Of a stretch of 55,776 bases of DNA, positions 44,366 to 52,105 are shown piece after piece. A model generated the notes under the pieces. It had not been told where the DNA came from, searched no databases, and saw only the letters and a list, made by a program, of their open reading frames with translations. A program made the position numbers and the translations under genes. Source of the stretch: Acidobacteriota bacterium (GTDB lineage: Bacteria; Acidobacteriota; Vicinamibacteria; Vicinamibacterales; UBA8438); assembly GCA_026708265.1 (NCBI GenBank), contig JAPOVI010000151.1, forward strand, positions 1 through 55,776, read 5' to 3'. The first letter of the stretch is position 1. Every line of letters begins with the position of its first letter.

Positions 44366-44668
44366 TTAGAGCACGAAGACCGCAACGCGGGCATAGCTCG
44401 ACCGCTCCTCCAGCGTCGCCGCCCCGCTCTGCAGCAACCGCTCCCGGGCGCGGCGCGCGACCTCCGCCGCCGCCGCGCCCAGCCGGGCGAAGGCGGGGCT
44501 CTCCCCCACCCCGGACGCGCGCAGGCTCCACACCGCGCCATCCGGCTCATGACCGGCACCGAGCACCGACCGCTCCCAGTCGACGAACTCGGGGACGAAC
44601 GGGTTGCAGTCCGCGAGACGCCCCAGCGACTCGAGAAGCTGGCGTTCCTCGGGCTGGAATATGGACAT
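44366..44668 (-). pseudogene. N-terminal part of the sigma-54 activator, ended by a premature TAA
   Basis: The 100-residue ORF from ATG 44668 (MSIFQPEERQLLESLGRLADCNPF) is a helical sensor segment that stops at TAA in the context VAVFVL-stop-QRHADML. Six codons later in the same frame comes ATG 44350 of the AAA+ part. Restoring the stop to a tyrosine codon (TAC/TAT) gives one protein of 515 residues. The cause may be a real nonsense mutation, a sequencing error, or two-part expression. A GGAG element lies just upstream of ATG 44668. Confidence 0.7.
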
Positions 44669-44704
44669 GGCTCCGATCCTGCACGAACGACGCTGGTGGC
44701 GACG

Positions 44705-44725
44705 TGCGTACACGGAATGTACGCA
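44705..44725. promoter_or_regulatory. perfect 8-bp inverted repeat, candidate operator
   Basis: TGCGTACA and TGTACGCA flank CGGAA exactly. The site is 37 bp upstream of ATG 44668, in the divergent region shared with the EVE gene. The size and symmetry suit a dimeric HTH protein, possibly the sigma-54 activator itself. Confidence 0.55.
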
Positions 44726-44862
44726 GGAGGTCATTCGGGGTCAACGGCGAAGCAGCGCGGCGCCCGCGTTCCGGGATGGTCGGCAGGCGGGCGGATGCGA
44801 GCTGGCAGCGTCGGGGTGACGGGGCCGGGCGGGATCCGGCCGCCCTCACAGATGTGCCCTGC

Positions 44863-44868
44863 TATGCT
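44863..44868 (+). promoter_or_regulatory. candidate extended -10 (TGC-TATGCT) for the EVE gene
   Basis: TATGCT preceded by TGC lies 30 bp before ATG 44898. The octamer CTATGCTA recurs before the NHL gene at 35765-35772. No good -35 is seen. Confidence 0.35.
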
Positions 44869-44897
44869 ACGGCCGTCCGATCGCCGGAGTCGTGCCG

Positions 44898-45386
44898 ATG
44901 CCCAAGCGCTACTGGCTCATGAAGTGCGAGCCGTCCGCCTACTCGATCGACGACCTCGCACGGGACGGCCGGACCTGCTGGGAAGGGGTACGCAACTACC
45001 AGGCCCGCAACTTCATGCGCGACGAGATGCGCGTGGGCGACGGCGTCCTCTTCTACGCCTCGAATGCGGATCCGTCAGGGGTGACCGGCCTGGCCAGGAT
45101 TGCACGGACCGCCTACCCGGACCACTACGCCTGGGAGCCGGGCCACAAGTACTTCGACGCGCGGAGCACGAAGGCCGCGCCGGTCTGGCTCATGGTGGAC
45201 GTCGGCTTCGTGGAGCGCTTCCCGGAGACCGTCTCCCTCGCCACGTTGAAGGACACCGAGGGTCTCGAGCAGATGGTGGTGACGCGGAAGGGCAGCCGTC
45301 TCTCGGTGCAGCCCGTGACCCGGGCGGAGTACGGCATCGTCGCCCGCCTCGGCCGCGGTGACCGGAAACGCCACGTCTCCCGCTGA
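44898..45386 (+). CDS. EVE-domain protein (thymocyte nuclear protein 1-like)
   Basis: A 162-residue protein consisting of one EVE domain of the PUA-like superfamily: RYWLMKCEPSAYSIDDL, a TCWEGVRNYQARNFMRDEMRVGDGVLFYAS core, and HKYFDARSTKAAPVWLMVDVGF. The family binds modified bases in RNA or DNA and is often near restriction or defence genes. ATG 44898 has GGAG eight bases upstream; a GTG six bases earlier is less likely. The length equals the usual bacterial EVE protein. It is transcribed divergently from the split sigma-54 activator. Confidence 0.92.
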   Translation: MPKRYWLMKCEPSAYSIDDLARDGRTCWEGVRNYQARNFMRDEMRVGDGVLFYASNADPSGVTGLARIARTAYPDHYAWEPGHKYFDARSTKAAPVWLMVDVGFVERFPETVSLATLKDTEGLEQMVVTRKGSRLSVQPVTRAEYGIVARLGRGDRKRHVSR

Positions 45387-45453
45387 CGCTGCCCGAGGAC
45401 CAGGGTGGCCCTACCGGCGCTCAGCCTCGTAGCCGGCGCCCGAGCCGGCCGGA

Positions 45454-45801
45454 TCAGCTACCTCGCGCGTTTCGGGGATTCGCCACAATGAGCGCCCGCA
45501 AGTCGCGAATCTCCACCTGCAGGTCATCGATACGGGCGTCGACGGCGTCGAGGCGCCCGTCGATGGCATCGAAGCGACGGTCGATGGCGTCGAAGCGACG
45601 GTAGACGTCGTCGAAGCGTCCGTTGACGTCATCGAAGCGTCCGTTGACGTCATCGAAGCGTCCGTTGATGTCGTCGATCCGACTGTTCACCTGTGTAATG
45701 ACGTCGCCGATGCGGGCGTTCGTCGAGCAGGATCCGATCCCCAACGTCGCACTCACGGCTCCCGCTGCAGCCAGGATGGTGATGCGGTCACCCGTCGACA
45801 T
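45454..45801 (-). CDS. small lipoprotein-like coiled-coil protein with 7-residue repeats
   Basis: A 115-residue protein from ATG 45801. The first 25 residues are hydrophobic and end in GIGSCSTN, which could be a lipobox (IGSC). The rest is one long coiled coil built of exact heptads, with FDDVNGR repeated, then RFDAIDR/RFDAIDGRLDAVDARIDDLQVEIRDLRALI. The DNA shows this as 21-bp tandem units (45554-45679). Similar heptad proteins occur widely as stalk or spacer lipoproteins. No function is assigned. Confidence 0.7.
   Translation of the reverse strand: MSTGDRITILAAAGAVSATLGIGSCSTNARIGDVITQVNSRIDDINGRFDDVNGRFDDVNGRFDDVYRRFDAIDRRFDAIDGRLDAVDARIDDLQVEIRDLRALIVANPRNARGS
45554..45679. repeat. 21-bp tandem repeat array, six units, in coding sequence
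   Basis: Units start at 45554, 45575, 45596, 45617, 45638 and 45659. Those at 45617 and 45638 are identical (CGTCCGTTGACGTCATCGAAG). Each unit encodes one heptad of the coiled-coil protein. Confidence 0.85.
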
Positions 45802-46001
45802 GGTGTCCAAATTATCACGAAACTCGTGTCCCAGGCAACACGGCCGAAGGCGTAGCGGCCCGCTCGGCCGCGAACCTTGCCTCGCTGTCCCCGCGCGGCA
45901 GGAGCTGCCGCTACCGCGTCCCGACAGCGCGTGTTGAGAAGCCCCGCCGACGCGAAGCTCCTGGCTGCGCACGTACTGCGGCGAAGACTCCCGGCGCGGG
46001 G

Positions 46002-47528
46002 TCAGTCCTCCGGTGACGGCCGGACGACGCGCCACTGCCTCGGCTCCTGGCGCACGATGGTCGCCGACGAGGACGGCTGCGCGAACGCCTTCAGCACCTC
46101 GCGCGTCAGGTCCCAGCGGTCGAAGCCCTGCCGTCCGTAGTCGAGGCCGCGGCGCACGATGACGAGGCCGCGCGACGGCACGATCACCACGTACTGGCCG
46201 CGGTTCCCGGAGGTGGAGTACGCCTCCGCGGGAACATCCGTGCGACCGTCCGGCACCAGCCAGAACTGCCCGCCGTAGAAGTTGCCCGTCTCGGCCGTCG
46301 CGGGGGCCGGCGTCCGGACGAAGTCGATCCACTCCTCGGAGATCAGGCGCTCGCCGTTCCAGACGCCGCCCTGCAGGTAGAGCAGCCCGAAGCGCGCCAG
46401 GTCGCGCGCGTTCGTATACACCTGGCTGCTGAGGATGAAGTCCCCGAAGCGGTCGGTGCTCACCAGCGTGTTCCGCATCCCGATACGGTCGAGGAGCCGC
46501 CGGCGCGGGAACTCTCGGTAGGCCCGCTCGCTGCCGAGGGCGCGCTTCATCGCGTACACCCCGAGCAGCGTGTCGTAGTTCTCGTAGTCCCAGTTCGTGC
46601 CCGGCTCGCGGATCAGCGCGCGGCTGCGCGCCCCGGCGACCGAGCTCGCCCCGGCCCAGTACGAGAGCCCGGAGCCGATCGCGTACTCGCGGCCCCCGTT
46701 GTCGACCGGCTCGAGCCCGCTCGACATGTTCAGCACGTGGCGGAGCGTGATTGCCGCGCGCGGGTCGCCGTCCTCTGCCGCCGCCTGCGGGAAGAAGTCG
46801 TAGCCGAGGGGTGCGTCGAGCTCCAGCTTCCCCTCATCGACCAGCATCCCGATGAGCGTCGACGCAATGCTCTTGGCCGTGGACCAGGTGCGGGTCCGGG
46901 TAGTCAGGTCGACTCCCGGCGCGTAGCGCTCGTGGACGAGCTCGCCCCCGTGCACGACGAGCAGGCTCAGCGTCACCTGCTCGGGCGATTCGCGGTCGAA
47001 CGCCCAGTCCGACGCTGCCTGGAGGGCCTGCGGGTCGACGTACGGGGGCAACGTCCGCTCGGCTAGCAGGTCCCCGTCCGGCCAGGCGATTTCGGCCGCG
47101 TCGCCGGCCGGAGGAGGAAGGTCGAGCACCGGCAGGCCGGCGACGTCGTCCAGAGTCTGGTCGGGCGCGAGGATGACGCAGCCGACGCCCTCGCGGAAGG
47201 CGGCCCGCATCTTCGGCGCTCCGTGTCCGTCCCCGATGACCACCGCCTTGCGGTCGTAGTCCACCTCGTAGTCGCCGCCCGCGGCCGTGCCGACCGGCTC
47301 CGGCAGGAACGCCAGCTCCTGGGCGAAGACCTGCTCCAGCGTCCGGTTGGACGTGAACAGGCCGTTGCACAGGAAGATTGCCTGCTGGCCGTGGCGCACC
47401 ATGCGCCGCTGGTGCTGCCAGTAGTCGTAGGTCTCCTTCTGCTGGACCCCGGCCGCGCCCGACTGGGCGCCGGCGACGCCGCCGGCCAGCAGGATTCCCG
47501 TGACCGCCGCGATCAGTCCGTTCCTCAT
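46002..47528 (-). CDS. secreted serine hydrolase, beta-lactamase/esterase fold
   Basis: A 508-residue protein. ATG 47528 was chosen since GGAGG lies five bases upstream; the ATG at 47540 lacks such a site. The signal peptide ends GVAGAQ. An N-terminal domain of about 150 residues with CNGLFTSNRTLEQVFAQEL precedes the catalytic part, as in the acidobacterial and proteobacterial 'serine hydrolase with N-terminal leader' group. The catalytic S-T-A-K is at residues 216-219 (TWSTAKSIAS) and Y-E-N at 315-317 (WDYENYDT). The GNRGQYVVIVPSRGLVIV segment is where the third motif is expected. Probably an esterase, amidase or 6-aminohexanoate-dimer-hydrolase-like enzyme; substrate unknown. Last gene of a four-gene minus-strand run. 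Confidence 0.88.
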   Translation of the reverse strand: MRNGLIAAVTGILLAGGVAGAQSGAAGVQQKETYDYWQHQRRMVRHGQQAIFLCNGLFTSNRTLEQVFAQELAFLPEPVGTAAGGDYEVDYDRKAVVIGDGHGAPKMRAAFREGVGCVILAPDQTLDDVAGLPVLDLPPPAGDAAEIAWPDGDLLAERTLPPYVDPQALQAASDWAFDRESPEQVTLSLLVVHGGELVHERYAPGVDLTTRTRTWSTAKSIASTLIGMLVDEGKLELDAPLGYDFFPQAAAEDGDPRAAITLRHVLNMSSGLEPVDNGGREYAIGSGLSYWAGASSVAGARSRALIREPGTNWDYENYDTLLGVYAMKRALGSERAYREFPRRRLLDRIGMRNTLVSTDRFGDFILSSQVYTNARDLARFGLLYLQGGVWNGERLISEEWIDFVRTPAPATAETGNFYGGQFWLVPDGRTDVPAEAYSTSGNRGQYVVIVPSRGLVIVRRGLDYGRQGFDRWDLTREVLKAFAQPSSSATIVRQEPRQWRVVRPSPED

Positions 47529-47574
47529 CGGAGCCTCCATTGCCGTCGTCCGCGACCGCCGCCCGCGGAGAGCA

Positions 47575-48933
47575 TCAATAGTCCGACGCCCGCAGCGACG
47601 CGCGCATGATCTCGCGGTCGTTGCGATGCACGATATGGCCGTTGGCGTACGCGGGATGAGACCAGTTGACGAGCCGCTCCTCGATACGCCCGTGCGGGGT
47701 GCGCGTGCCGGACCCGGCCGTCGGCTCGATGAGCCGCGTGCGGCTCAACTCGACGTAGCCCTCCGGCGTGAACTGGGCCAGGATCAGGAAGCCGTCGTCG
47801 TTGTTGACGAAGTAGCGGTCCTCGTGGCGCACGAGGAACGCCGTGCTCCAGCGCGCCTGCGCGGTCATGTCGGGGCTCATCCAGAGCCGCTCGCCGCTCC
47901 GCGCGTCGAGTCCGCGCAGCTCCCCGTAGCTGTCGACCCCGTAGACGTAGTCGCCGATGATGATGGGCGTCGTCACCATGGCGTGGATGGTGTCGGTCTG
48001 GTCGGGCAGCTCGCTCCGGCTCTGCCCCTGCCAGAGGTGCGTCGCGGCCGGCCGGTCCTGACTGAGCCGCATCATCATCGAGCCGTTGAAGAACTGCGAG
48101 ACCAGCAGGTAGTCGCCGCTCCGCACCGGCGTGGCGACCGTGACGCCCATCGAGACGTCCCAGGGCTGCTCCCAGTAGACCTCGCCGGTCTCCGGGTCGA
48201 GCGACGCCAGGGCCAGCGGGTGCCAGACGATGAGCTGCCGGACGCCGCCCGCCTCGTAGATGACCGGCTGCGCGTAGCCCATCTCGGACCCGACCTCGAT
48301 GGCGCGCCAGATCTCCTCGCCCGTCCGCTTGTCGAACGCGACGACCAGGGCGTCGGGCTCGCCGCCGACGACCGTGATGAGGCGGTCGCCGTCGACGAGG
48401 GGGGCGCTCACGATGCCCCACACCGGTACGCTGGTGTCGTACTCCGCGACGTAGTCCTTCTCCCAGAGCACGCGGCCGGTCTCGACATCGAAGCAGAACA
48501 GCCGCCCCGTCCCGCCGACGACGTAGACGCGGTCGCCGTCGACGGTCGGGGTCGCGCGCGGGCCGATGGCGTAGGCGACCGACAGCATCCGGTAGCTCGT
48601 CTGCCACTCATGGGTCCAGAGCACCTCGCCGGTCTCCTCGTCGAGGGCCAGCGCCCGCTCCGTGCCGTCGAGGGTGCGCGAGTCCGGGTCCTCCATCCAG
48701 TCGGTGATGAAGATGCGCCCGTCGGCGACCGCGGGGCCGGAATAGCCCGAGCGGAGCGGCGTGCGCCAGGCGACCTGCAACTCGTCGGGCAGCTCCTCGA
48801 CGATGCCGGTCTCGTGCCAGACCGCGAGGCGGTCGGCCCCGCGCCACTGCGGCCAGTCCTCCGCCGCAAGCCCCGGCGTCAGCATCACCGCCGCCAGTGC
48901 CGCCAGACCTGCCGTCGTCACCGTCTTGCGCAT
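47575..48933 (-). CDS. exported PQQ-type beta-propeller (BamB-like fold)
   Basis: A 452-residue protein from ATG 48933 with a Sec signal ending GLAAEDW. The first mature motif, DWPQWRGADR, is the standard opening of the PQQ-binding-like repeat family, followed by eight blades with the tryptophan-docking pattern (ALDEETGEVLWTHE, CFDVETGRVLWEKD, AFDKRTGEEIWRA, SLDPETGEVYWEQ, GLDARSGERLWM). The PQQ cysteine pair and calcium-site residues of true quinoprotein dehydrogenases are absent, so no redox function is proposed. It is 24 bp after an EYACHEGNY protein gene and 46 bp before the serine hydrolase, all one strand. Confidence 0.87.
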   Translation of the reverse strand: MRKTVTTAGLAALAAVMLTPGLAAEDWPQWRGADRLAVWHETGIVEELPDELQVAWRTPLRSGYSGPAVADGRIFITDWMEDPDSRTLDGTERALALDEETGEVLWTHEWQTSYRMLSVAYAIGPRATPTVDGDRVYVVGGTGRLFCFDVETGRVLWEKDYVAEYDTSVPVWGIVSAPLVDGDRLITVVGGEPDALVVAFDKRTGEEIWRAIEVGSEMGYAQPVIYEAGGVRQLIVWHPLALASLDPETGEVYWEQPWDVSMGVTVATPVRSGDYLLVSQFFNGSMMMRLSQDRPAATHLWQGQSRSELPDQTDTIHAMVTTPIIIGDYVYGVDSYGELRGLDARSGERLWMSPDMTAQARWSTAFLVRHEDRYFVNNDDGFLILAQFTPEGYVELSRTRLIEPTAGSGTRTPHGRIEERLVNWSHPAYANGHIVHRNDREIMRASLRASDY

Positions 48934-48957
48934 CGGTCTTCGCCTCCGTAGCCGCGT

Positions 48958-50088
48958 CTACCGTTCCCTCCCCGCTGCCTCGCGGACGTCCGCCTCCAGA
49001 ACGCGGGCGCCGCCCAGGATGCCCTGGAACGAGTAGTTCGCCTCGTGGCAGGCGTACTCGTAGACGCGCGCATCGGTGGCCGGCCAGACGTACTCGCCGC
49101 TCCACGGCTCGGTCCAGACCGTCGGATCGTCGACCGTGAACTCGTAGAGCAGGGCGTCGGGGCTGATCCGGGTGAACCGCTCGACGACGTGCAGGTTGCG
49201 CGATGCGCCGCCGAGGGCCGGCCGGTCGGTGAAGTTGGTCGTGTCGACGACGAGCGTGTCGCCCTCCCAGCGGCCGACCGAATCGCCCAGCCAGCTCCGG
49301 ATCCCGGGCGGCGCGTGCTCCTGGTTCATCCGCACGATGCGGGCGTCGTGGACCATCTCGACCAGGATCATCACGTGGTCGTCGGTCTGGACAATCTTCT
49401 TGAGGTTGTTGTAGAGCGCCGGCAGCATCGGCGGTCCGCCGACCGGGCCGAAGCCGACCAGGCAGCGCTCGGCCAGGGGCCGGATCTCCGGGTCGTCGTA
49501 GGGACCGGGCGCGTCGAGGCCGCCCTCGATCAGCCACCAGGCGGTGCCGGTGTTCGGCCGGAACAGCGCCGCCCGCTCCGCCGCCACCGCCTGCGCCTCG
49601 GGGGTGAGGGGCGGCCGCCGCCCGTTGGCCGGGTCGGTGATGATCGACGTGCGCCACTCGCCGTCGAGCCGGAAGACGCCCGTGCCGCGGTCGATCCAGA
49701 ACGTGTTGTAGCCGCCCACGTTGCCGGCCGCGCCGGCCGAGCCGTCGCCGCCGGCCGGAGGCGCCTCGCGGTCCGGATCGCCTGCCTCGGCGTTGAAGTT
49801 GCCGCCGCGCTCGTCCGACCCGGACGGCGCGATGTTGAAGAACGTGCGCAGCGCGAAGGGGTCGGCCTCGACGGTCGCGGCCTCCTCGGGGGTCAGCGTC
49901 AGACGGTCGCCGAAGCGCTCCGGTCGCTGCAGGGGCGTCAGCGTAGCCGTGTCGTAGGTGCCCGACAGGTCGGGCCGGCCGTCGGCCCGGCGCGGGATGT
50001 CCGTGCCGTCCGGCTGCGCCGCTGCTCCGCCCGGCACGAGCAGCGCGACTGCGAATGCCGCGGCGACGATTCGTCTCGTCATCGTCAT
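48958..50088 (-). CDS. secreted 'EYACHEGNY' family protein
   Basis: A 376-residue protein from ATG 50088, with AGGA six bases upstream and a signal peptide ending GGAAAQP. It opens with RADGRPDLSGTYDTATLTPLQRPE and has a Gly/Asp-rich insert at about 95-125 not present in the other members. The conserved blocks follow: ERCLVGFGPVGGPPMLPALYNNLKK, EMVHDARIVRMNQEHAPP, GRWEGDTLVVDTTNF, ERFTRISPDALLYEFTVDDP and EYACHEANYSFQGILGGAR. It lies next to the paralogue at 50187-51197, the only side-by-side pair. No known catalytic motif; its role is unknown. Confidence 0.83.
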   Translation of the reverse strand: MTMTRRIVAAAFAVALLVPGGAAAQPDGTDIPRRADGRPDLSGTYDTATLTPLQRPERFGDRLTLTPEEAATVEADPFALRTFFNIAPSGSDERGGNFNAEAGDPDREAPPAGGDGSAGAAGNVGGYNTFWIDRGTGVFRLDGEWRTSIITDPANGRRPPLTPEAQAVAAERAALFRPNTGTAWWLIEGGLDAPGPYDDPEIRPLAERCLVGFGPVGGPPMLPALYNNLKKIVQTDDHVMILVEMVHDARIVRMNQEHAPPGIRSWLGDSVGRWEGDTLVVDTTNFTDRPALGGASRNLHVVERFTRISPDALLYEFTVDDPTVWTEPWSGEYVWPATDARVYEYACHEANYSFQGILGGARVLEADVREAAGRER

Positions 50089-50186
50089 CGGTTCCTGGTC
50101 TCCTGCTCTTTGCCGGAGGCGCGACCAGGAGCCGGCGGTTGGACCGGCCGGCCCCGGGTCAGCCGACGGCGGACCGCCGCCGGCGG

Positions 50187-51197
50187 TCAGCGCCCCGCCG
50201 CTTCCTCTTCGGCCAGACGCGCCTTCTCGACCGCGCCGGCCAGGATGTTCTCGAGGCCGTAGTTCCCTTCGTGGCAGGCGTACTCGTACATCGGGTACTC
50301 GCTCTGCACCATCGGGATGCGGTACGTCCACGGCCGGTCCCAGGCATTGGGATCCTCGACCGTCACCTCGTACATCAGGGTGCCCTCGGAGACGCGGGTG
50401 AAGCGCTCGATCAGGTGCAGGGCGGAGGTGGTGACGCCGCGGCGGAAGCTCGTCTCCCGGAGGAAGTTCTTCGTCTCGACGACCAGCGTGTCGCCGTCCC
50501 AGTAGCCGCGGGAGTCGCCCATCCACTGCCGGACGTCGTCCGTGAGGTGCGGGCGCCCGTCGAGCGGGACGATGCGCGCGCTGTGCACCATCTCGTTCAG
50601 CAGGACGACGTGGTCGGGGGTCTGCACCACCTGCACGTTCTGGTTGTAGCCGCCGGGCGTCATCGGCGGGCCGGAGTTGAACCCGAGGATGCAGCGCACG
50701 GCGAACATGCCCGACCCGAGGTCCTCGACCCAGCCGCCGGGGGTCGGCTCGTGCCGGTTGGTTCCCTCGCGGGCCTTCATCTCCGCGTCGAGCTTCGCCT
50801 GCGCCGTCGCATTGAGCGGCGGGACGCGCCCGTTCGGCGGATCGATCACCAGCGACGTCTGGTTGGTCTCGCTCACGCTGTCGCCGGGGTCGAACCAGAA
50901 CTGGTTGTAGTTGCCGACGCCGTCCGCCGGCTCGATGGTGTCGCGCACCTCGAAGGCGGCCAGGCGGTTGGCCTCGAACTGCGCCGCCTCCTCCTCGGTC
51001 CAGAAGGCCCGGTCGGCCAGCTCCTCCGGCCGCTCGAACGGCGTGAGCGTCCGGAAGTCCCACACGCCGTTGAGATCGGGCGCACCCCACGAGGTCCGGG
51101 GGGCGTCGGCCGAGGCGTCCTGGGCCGCGGCCGGGACGGCGGCCAGCGACAGGGCGACGAGCGCGGCGAGCGTCGATACGCGGAGGCGACTGGTCAC
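50187..51197 (-). CDS. secreted 'EYACHEGNY' family protein
   Basis: A 336-residue protein from GTG 51197 (AGGGAGG upstream), with a signal peptide ending AVPAAAQD. It shares the family frame: WGAPDLNGVWDFRTLTPFERPEE, NQTSLVIDPPNGRVPPL, RCILGFNSGPPMTPGGYNQNVQVVQTPDHVVLLNEMVHSARIVPLDGRPHL (shown in parts), GDSRGYWDGDTLVVETKNF and the terminal EYACHEGNYGLENILAGA. It is closest in style to the protein at 10084-11100. It heads the minus-strand run 51197-46002, suggesting a shared job with the adjacent paralogue, PQQ-type propeller and serine hydrolase. Function unknown. Confidence 0.83.
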   Translation of the reverse strand: MTSRLRVSTLAALVALSLAAVPAAAQDASADAPRTSWGAPDLNGVWDFRTLTPFERPEELADRAFWTEEEAAQFEANRLAAFEVRDTIEPADGVGNYNQFWFDPGDSVSETNQTSLVIDPPNGRVPPLNATAQAKLDAEMKAREGTNRHEPTPGGWVEDLGSGMFAVRCILGFNSGPPMTPGGYNQNVQVVQTPDHVVLLNEMVHSARIVPLDGRPHLTDDVRQWMGDSRGYWDGDTLVVETKNFLRETSFRRGVTTSALHLIERFTRVSEGTLMYEVTVEDPNAWDRPWTYRIPMVQSEYPMYEYACHEGNYGLENILAGAVEKARLAEEEAAGR

Positions 51198-51533
51198 GGG
51201 GACCTCCCTGCTGATGTGTCCGGGACCCGATTCCGCTTGCACAATCCTGCGATCCTACCGCTCATCGCCCGCCGGCGCCATCCCGAATCGCGCCGCCGGA
51301 CCGCCGCGACGCCCCTCGCGGCACGCCCGCCCGATCGGTGCGGCGCCGCGAGCGGCGCGCCCGCTCCCGTCGCCGCGATCCCTGACCGGCACTACGGTCG
51401 ATCACGGGTCGCGCCTCGCGAGCGCCAATCGAGCCGCATCCGTACTCCGGTATAGTCGACGCTCGAAGGCGCGCGGCGCCCCGGCACCGGGACGAACGCC
51501 TGGATGGAGTCCCGCACAGGAAGGGAATCTGGA
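51198..51533. other. 336-bp divergent intergenic region
   Basis: It lies between the EYACHEGNY gene (minus) and the NTF2-like gene (plus). A TATAGT near 51450-51456 may be a plus-strand -10 element; no -35 or operator is evident. No gene or repeat was recognised in it. Confidence 0.4.
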
Positions 51534-52001
51534 ATGCGAAGCCAATCCACGACGCGTCGTCTCGCGTTCGCTTGCGCCGCCCTCGCAACTCTGGCCACGG
51601 CGGGCGCCGCCGCAGCGCAGGCGCAGCCTACCGACGAACAGACCCTGGTCGAGCTCGAGCGCGCCTGGAACGACGCGTTCTACAAGAAGGACATCGAGTT
51701 CCTCGACAGCCTGCTGGCCGAGGAGTTCGTCGCCACCTACGACGACGGCTCGCTGGGCGATCGGAACCGGGAGCTCGAGCTCTCGGCCGCGTTCAACCAG
51801 CGCGTGATCTCGGCCACCCAGGAGGACTTCACGGTCCGCGTCTACGGCGACACCGGCGTGGTCTGGTTCACTCTGCGCCTGGTCGGCCTCCGCCAGGGCC
51901 AGCGCGCCGAGGTAGCGTTCCGCTACACGGACGTCTGGGTCCGCCGCGACGGCCGCTGGCAGTGCGTGTCGACCCAGAGCACCCGGATCGGCCGGCGGTA
52001 G
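51534..52001 (+). CDS. secreted NTF2-like protein (SnoaL/DUF4440-type)
   Basis: A 155-residue protein from ATG 51534; a purine-rich AAGGGAA is upstream. The signal peptide ends AAAAQAQ. The cone-shaped NTF2 fold is visible: LVELERAWNDAFYKKDIEFLDSLLAEEFVATYDDG, then beta strands RVISATQEDFTVRVYGDTGVVWFTLRLVG and a YTDVWVRRDGRWQCVSTQST end. The family covers steroid isomerase-like and unknown proteins; this exported type is of unknown role. The stop codon runs directly into the left hairpin of REP-like copy B. Confidence 0.85.
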   Translation: MRSQSTTRRLAFACAALATLATAGAAAAQAQPTDEQTLVELERAWNDAFYKKDIEFLDSLLAEEFVATYDDGSLGDRNRELELSAAFNQRVISATQEDFTVRVYGDTGVVWFTLRLVGLRQGQRAEVAFRYTDVWVRRDGRWQCVSTQSTRIGRR

Positions 52002-52098
52002 CGCGCCCTTGCGGGCGCGTTGGGAGTCTGCGCTGGCCACGGAGTTCGTGCATCGCCGGTTCTGCCGCGCAGACTCCGAGCGCGCCCTGACGGGCGCG
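52002..52098. repeat. REP/BIME-like palindromic element, copy B (complete)
   Basis: The most complete copy, a 97-bp inverted repeat. Left hairpin CGCGCCC (52002-52008) TTGC GGGCGCG (52013-52019); core GGAGTCTGCGC (52023-52033); interior; inverse core GCGCAGACTCC (52067-52077); right hairpin CGCGCCC (52081-52087) TGAC GGGCGCG (52092-52098). It fills the whole gap between two plus-strand genes; the right hairpin ends 7 bp before the next ATG and may mask its ribosome-binding site or act as a processing or termination site. Confidence 0.85.
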
Positions 52099-52105
52099 TA
52101 GCGAG

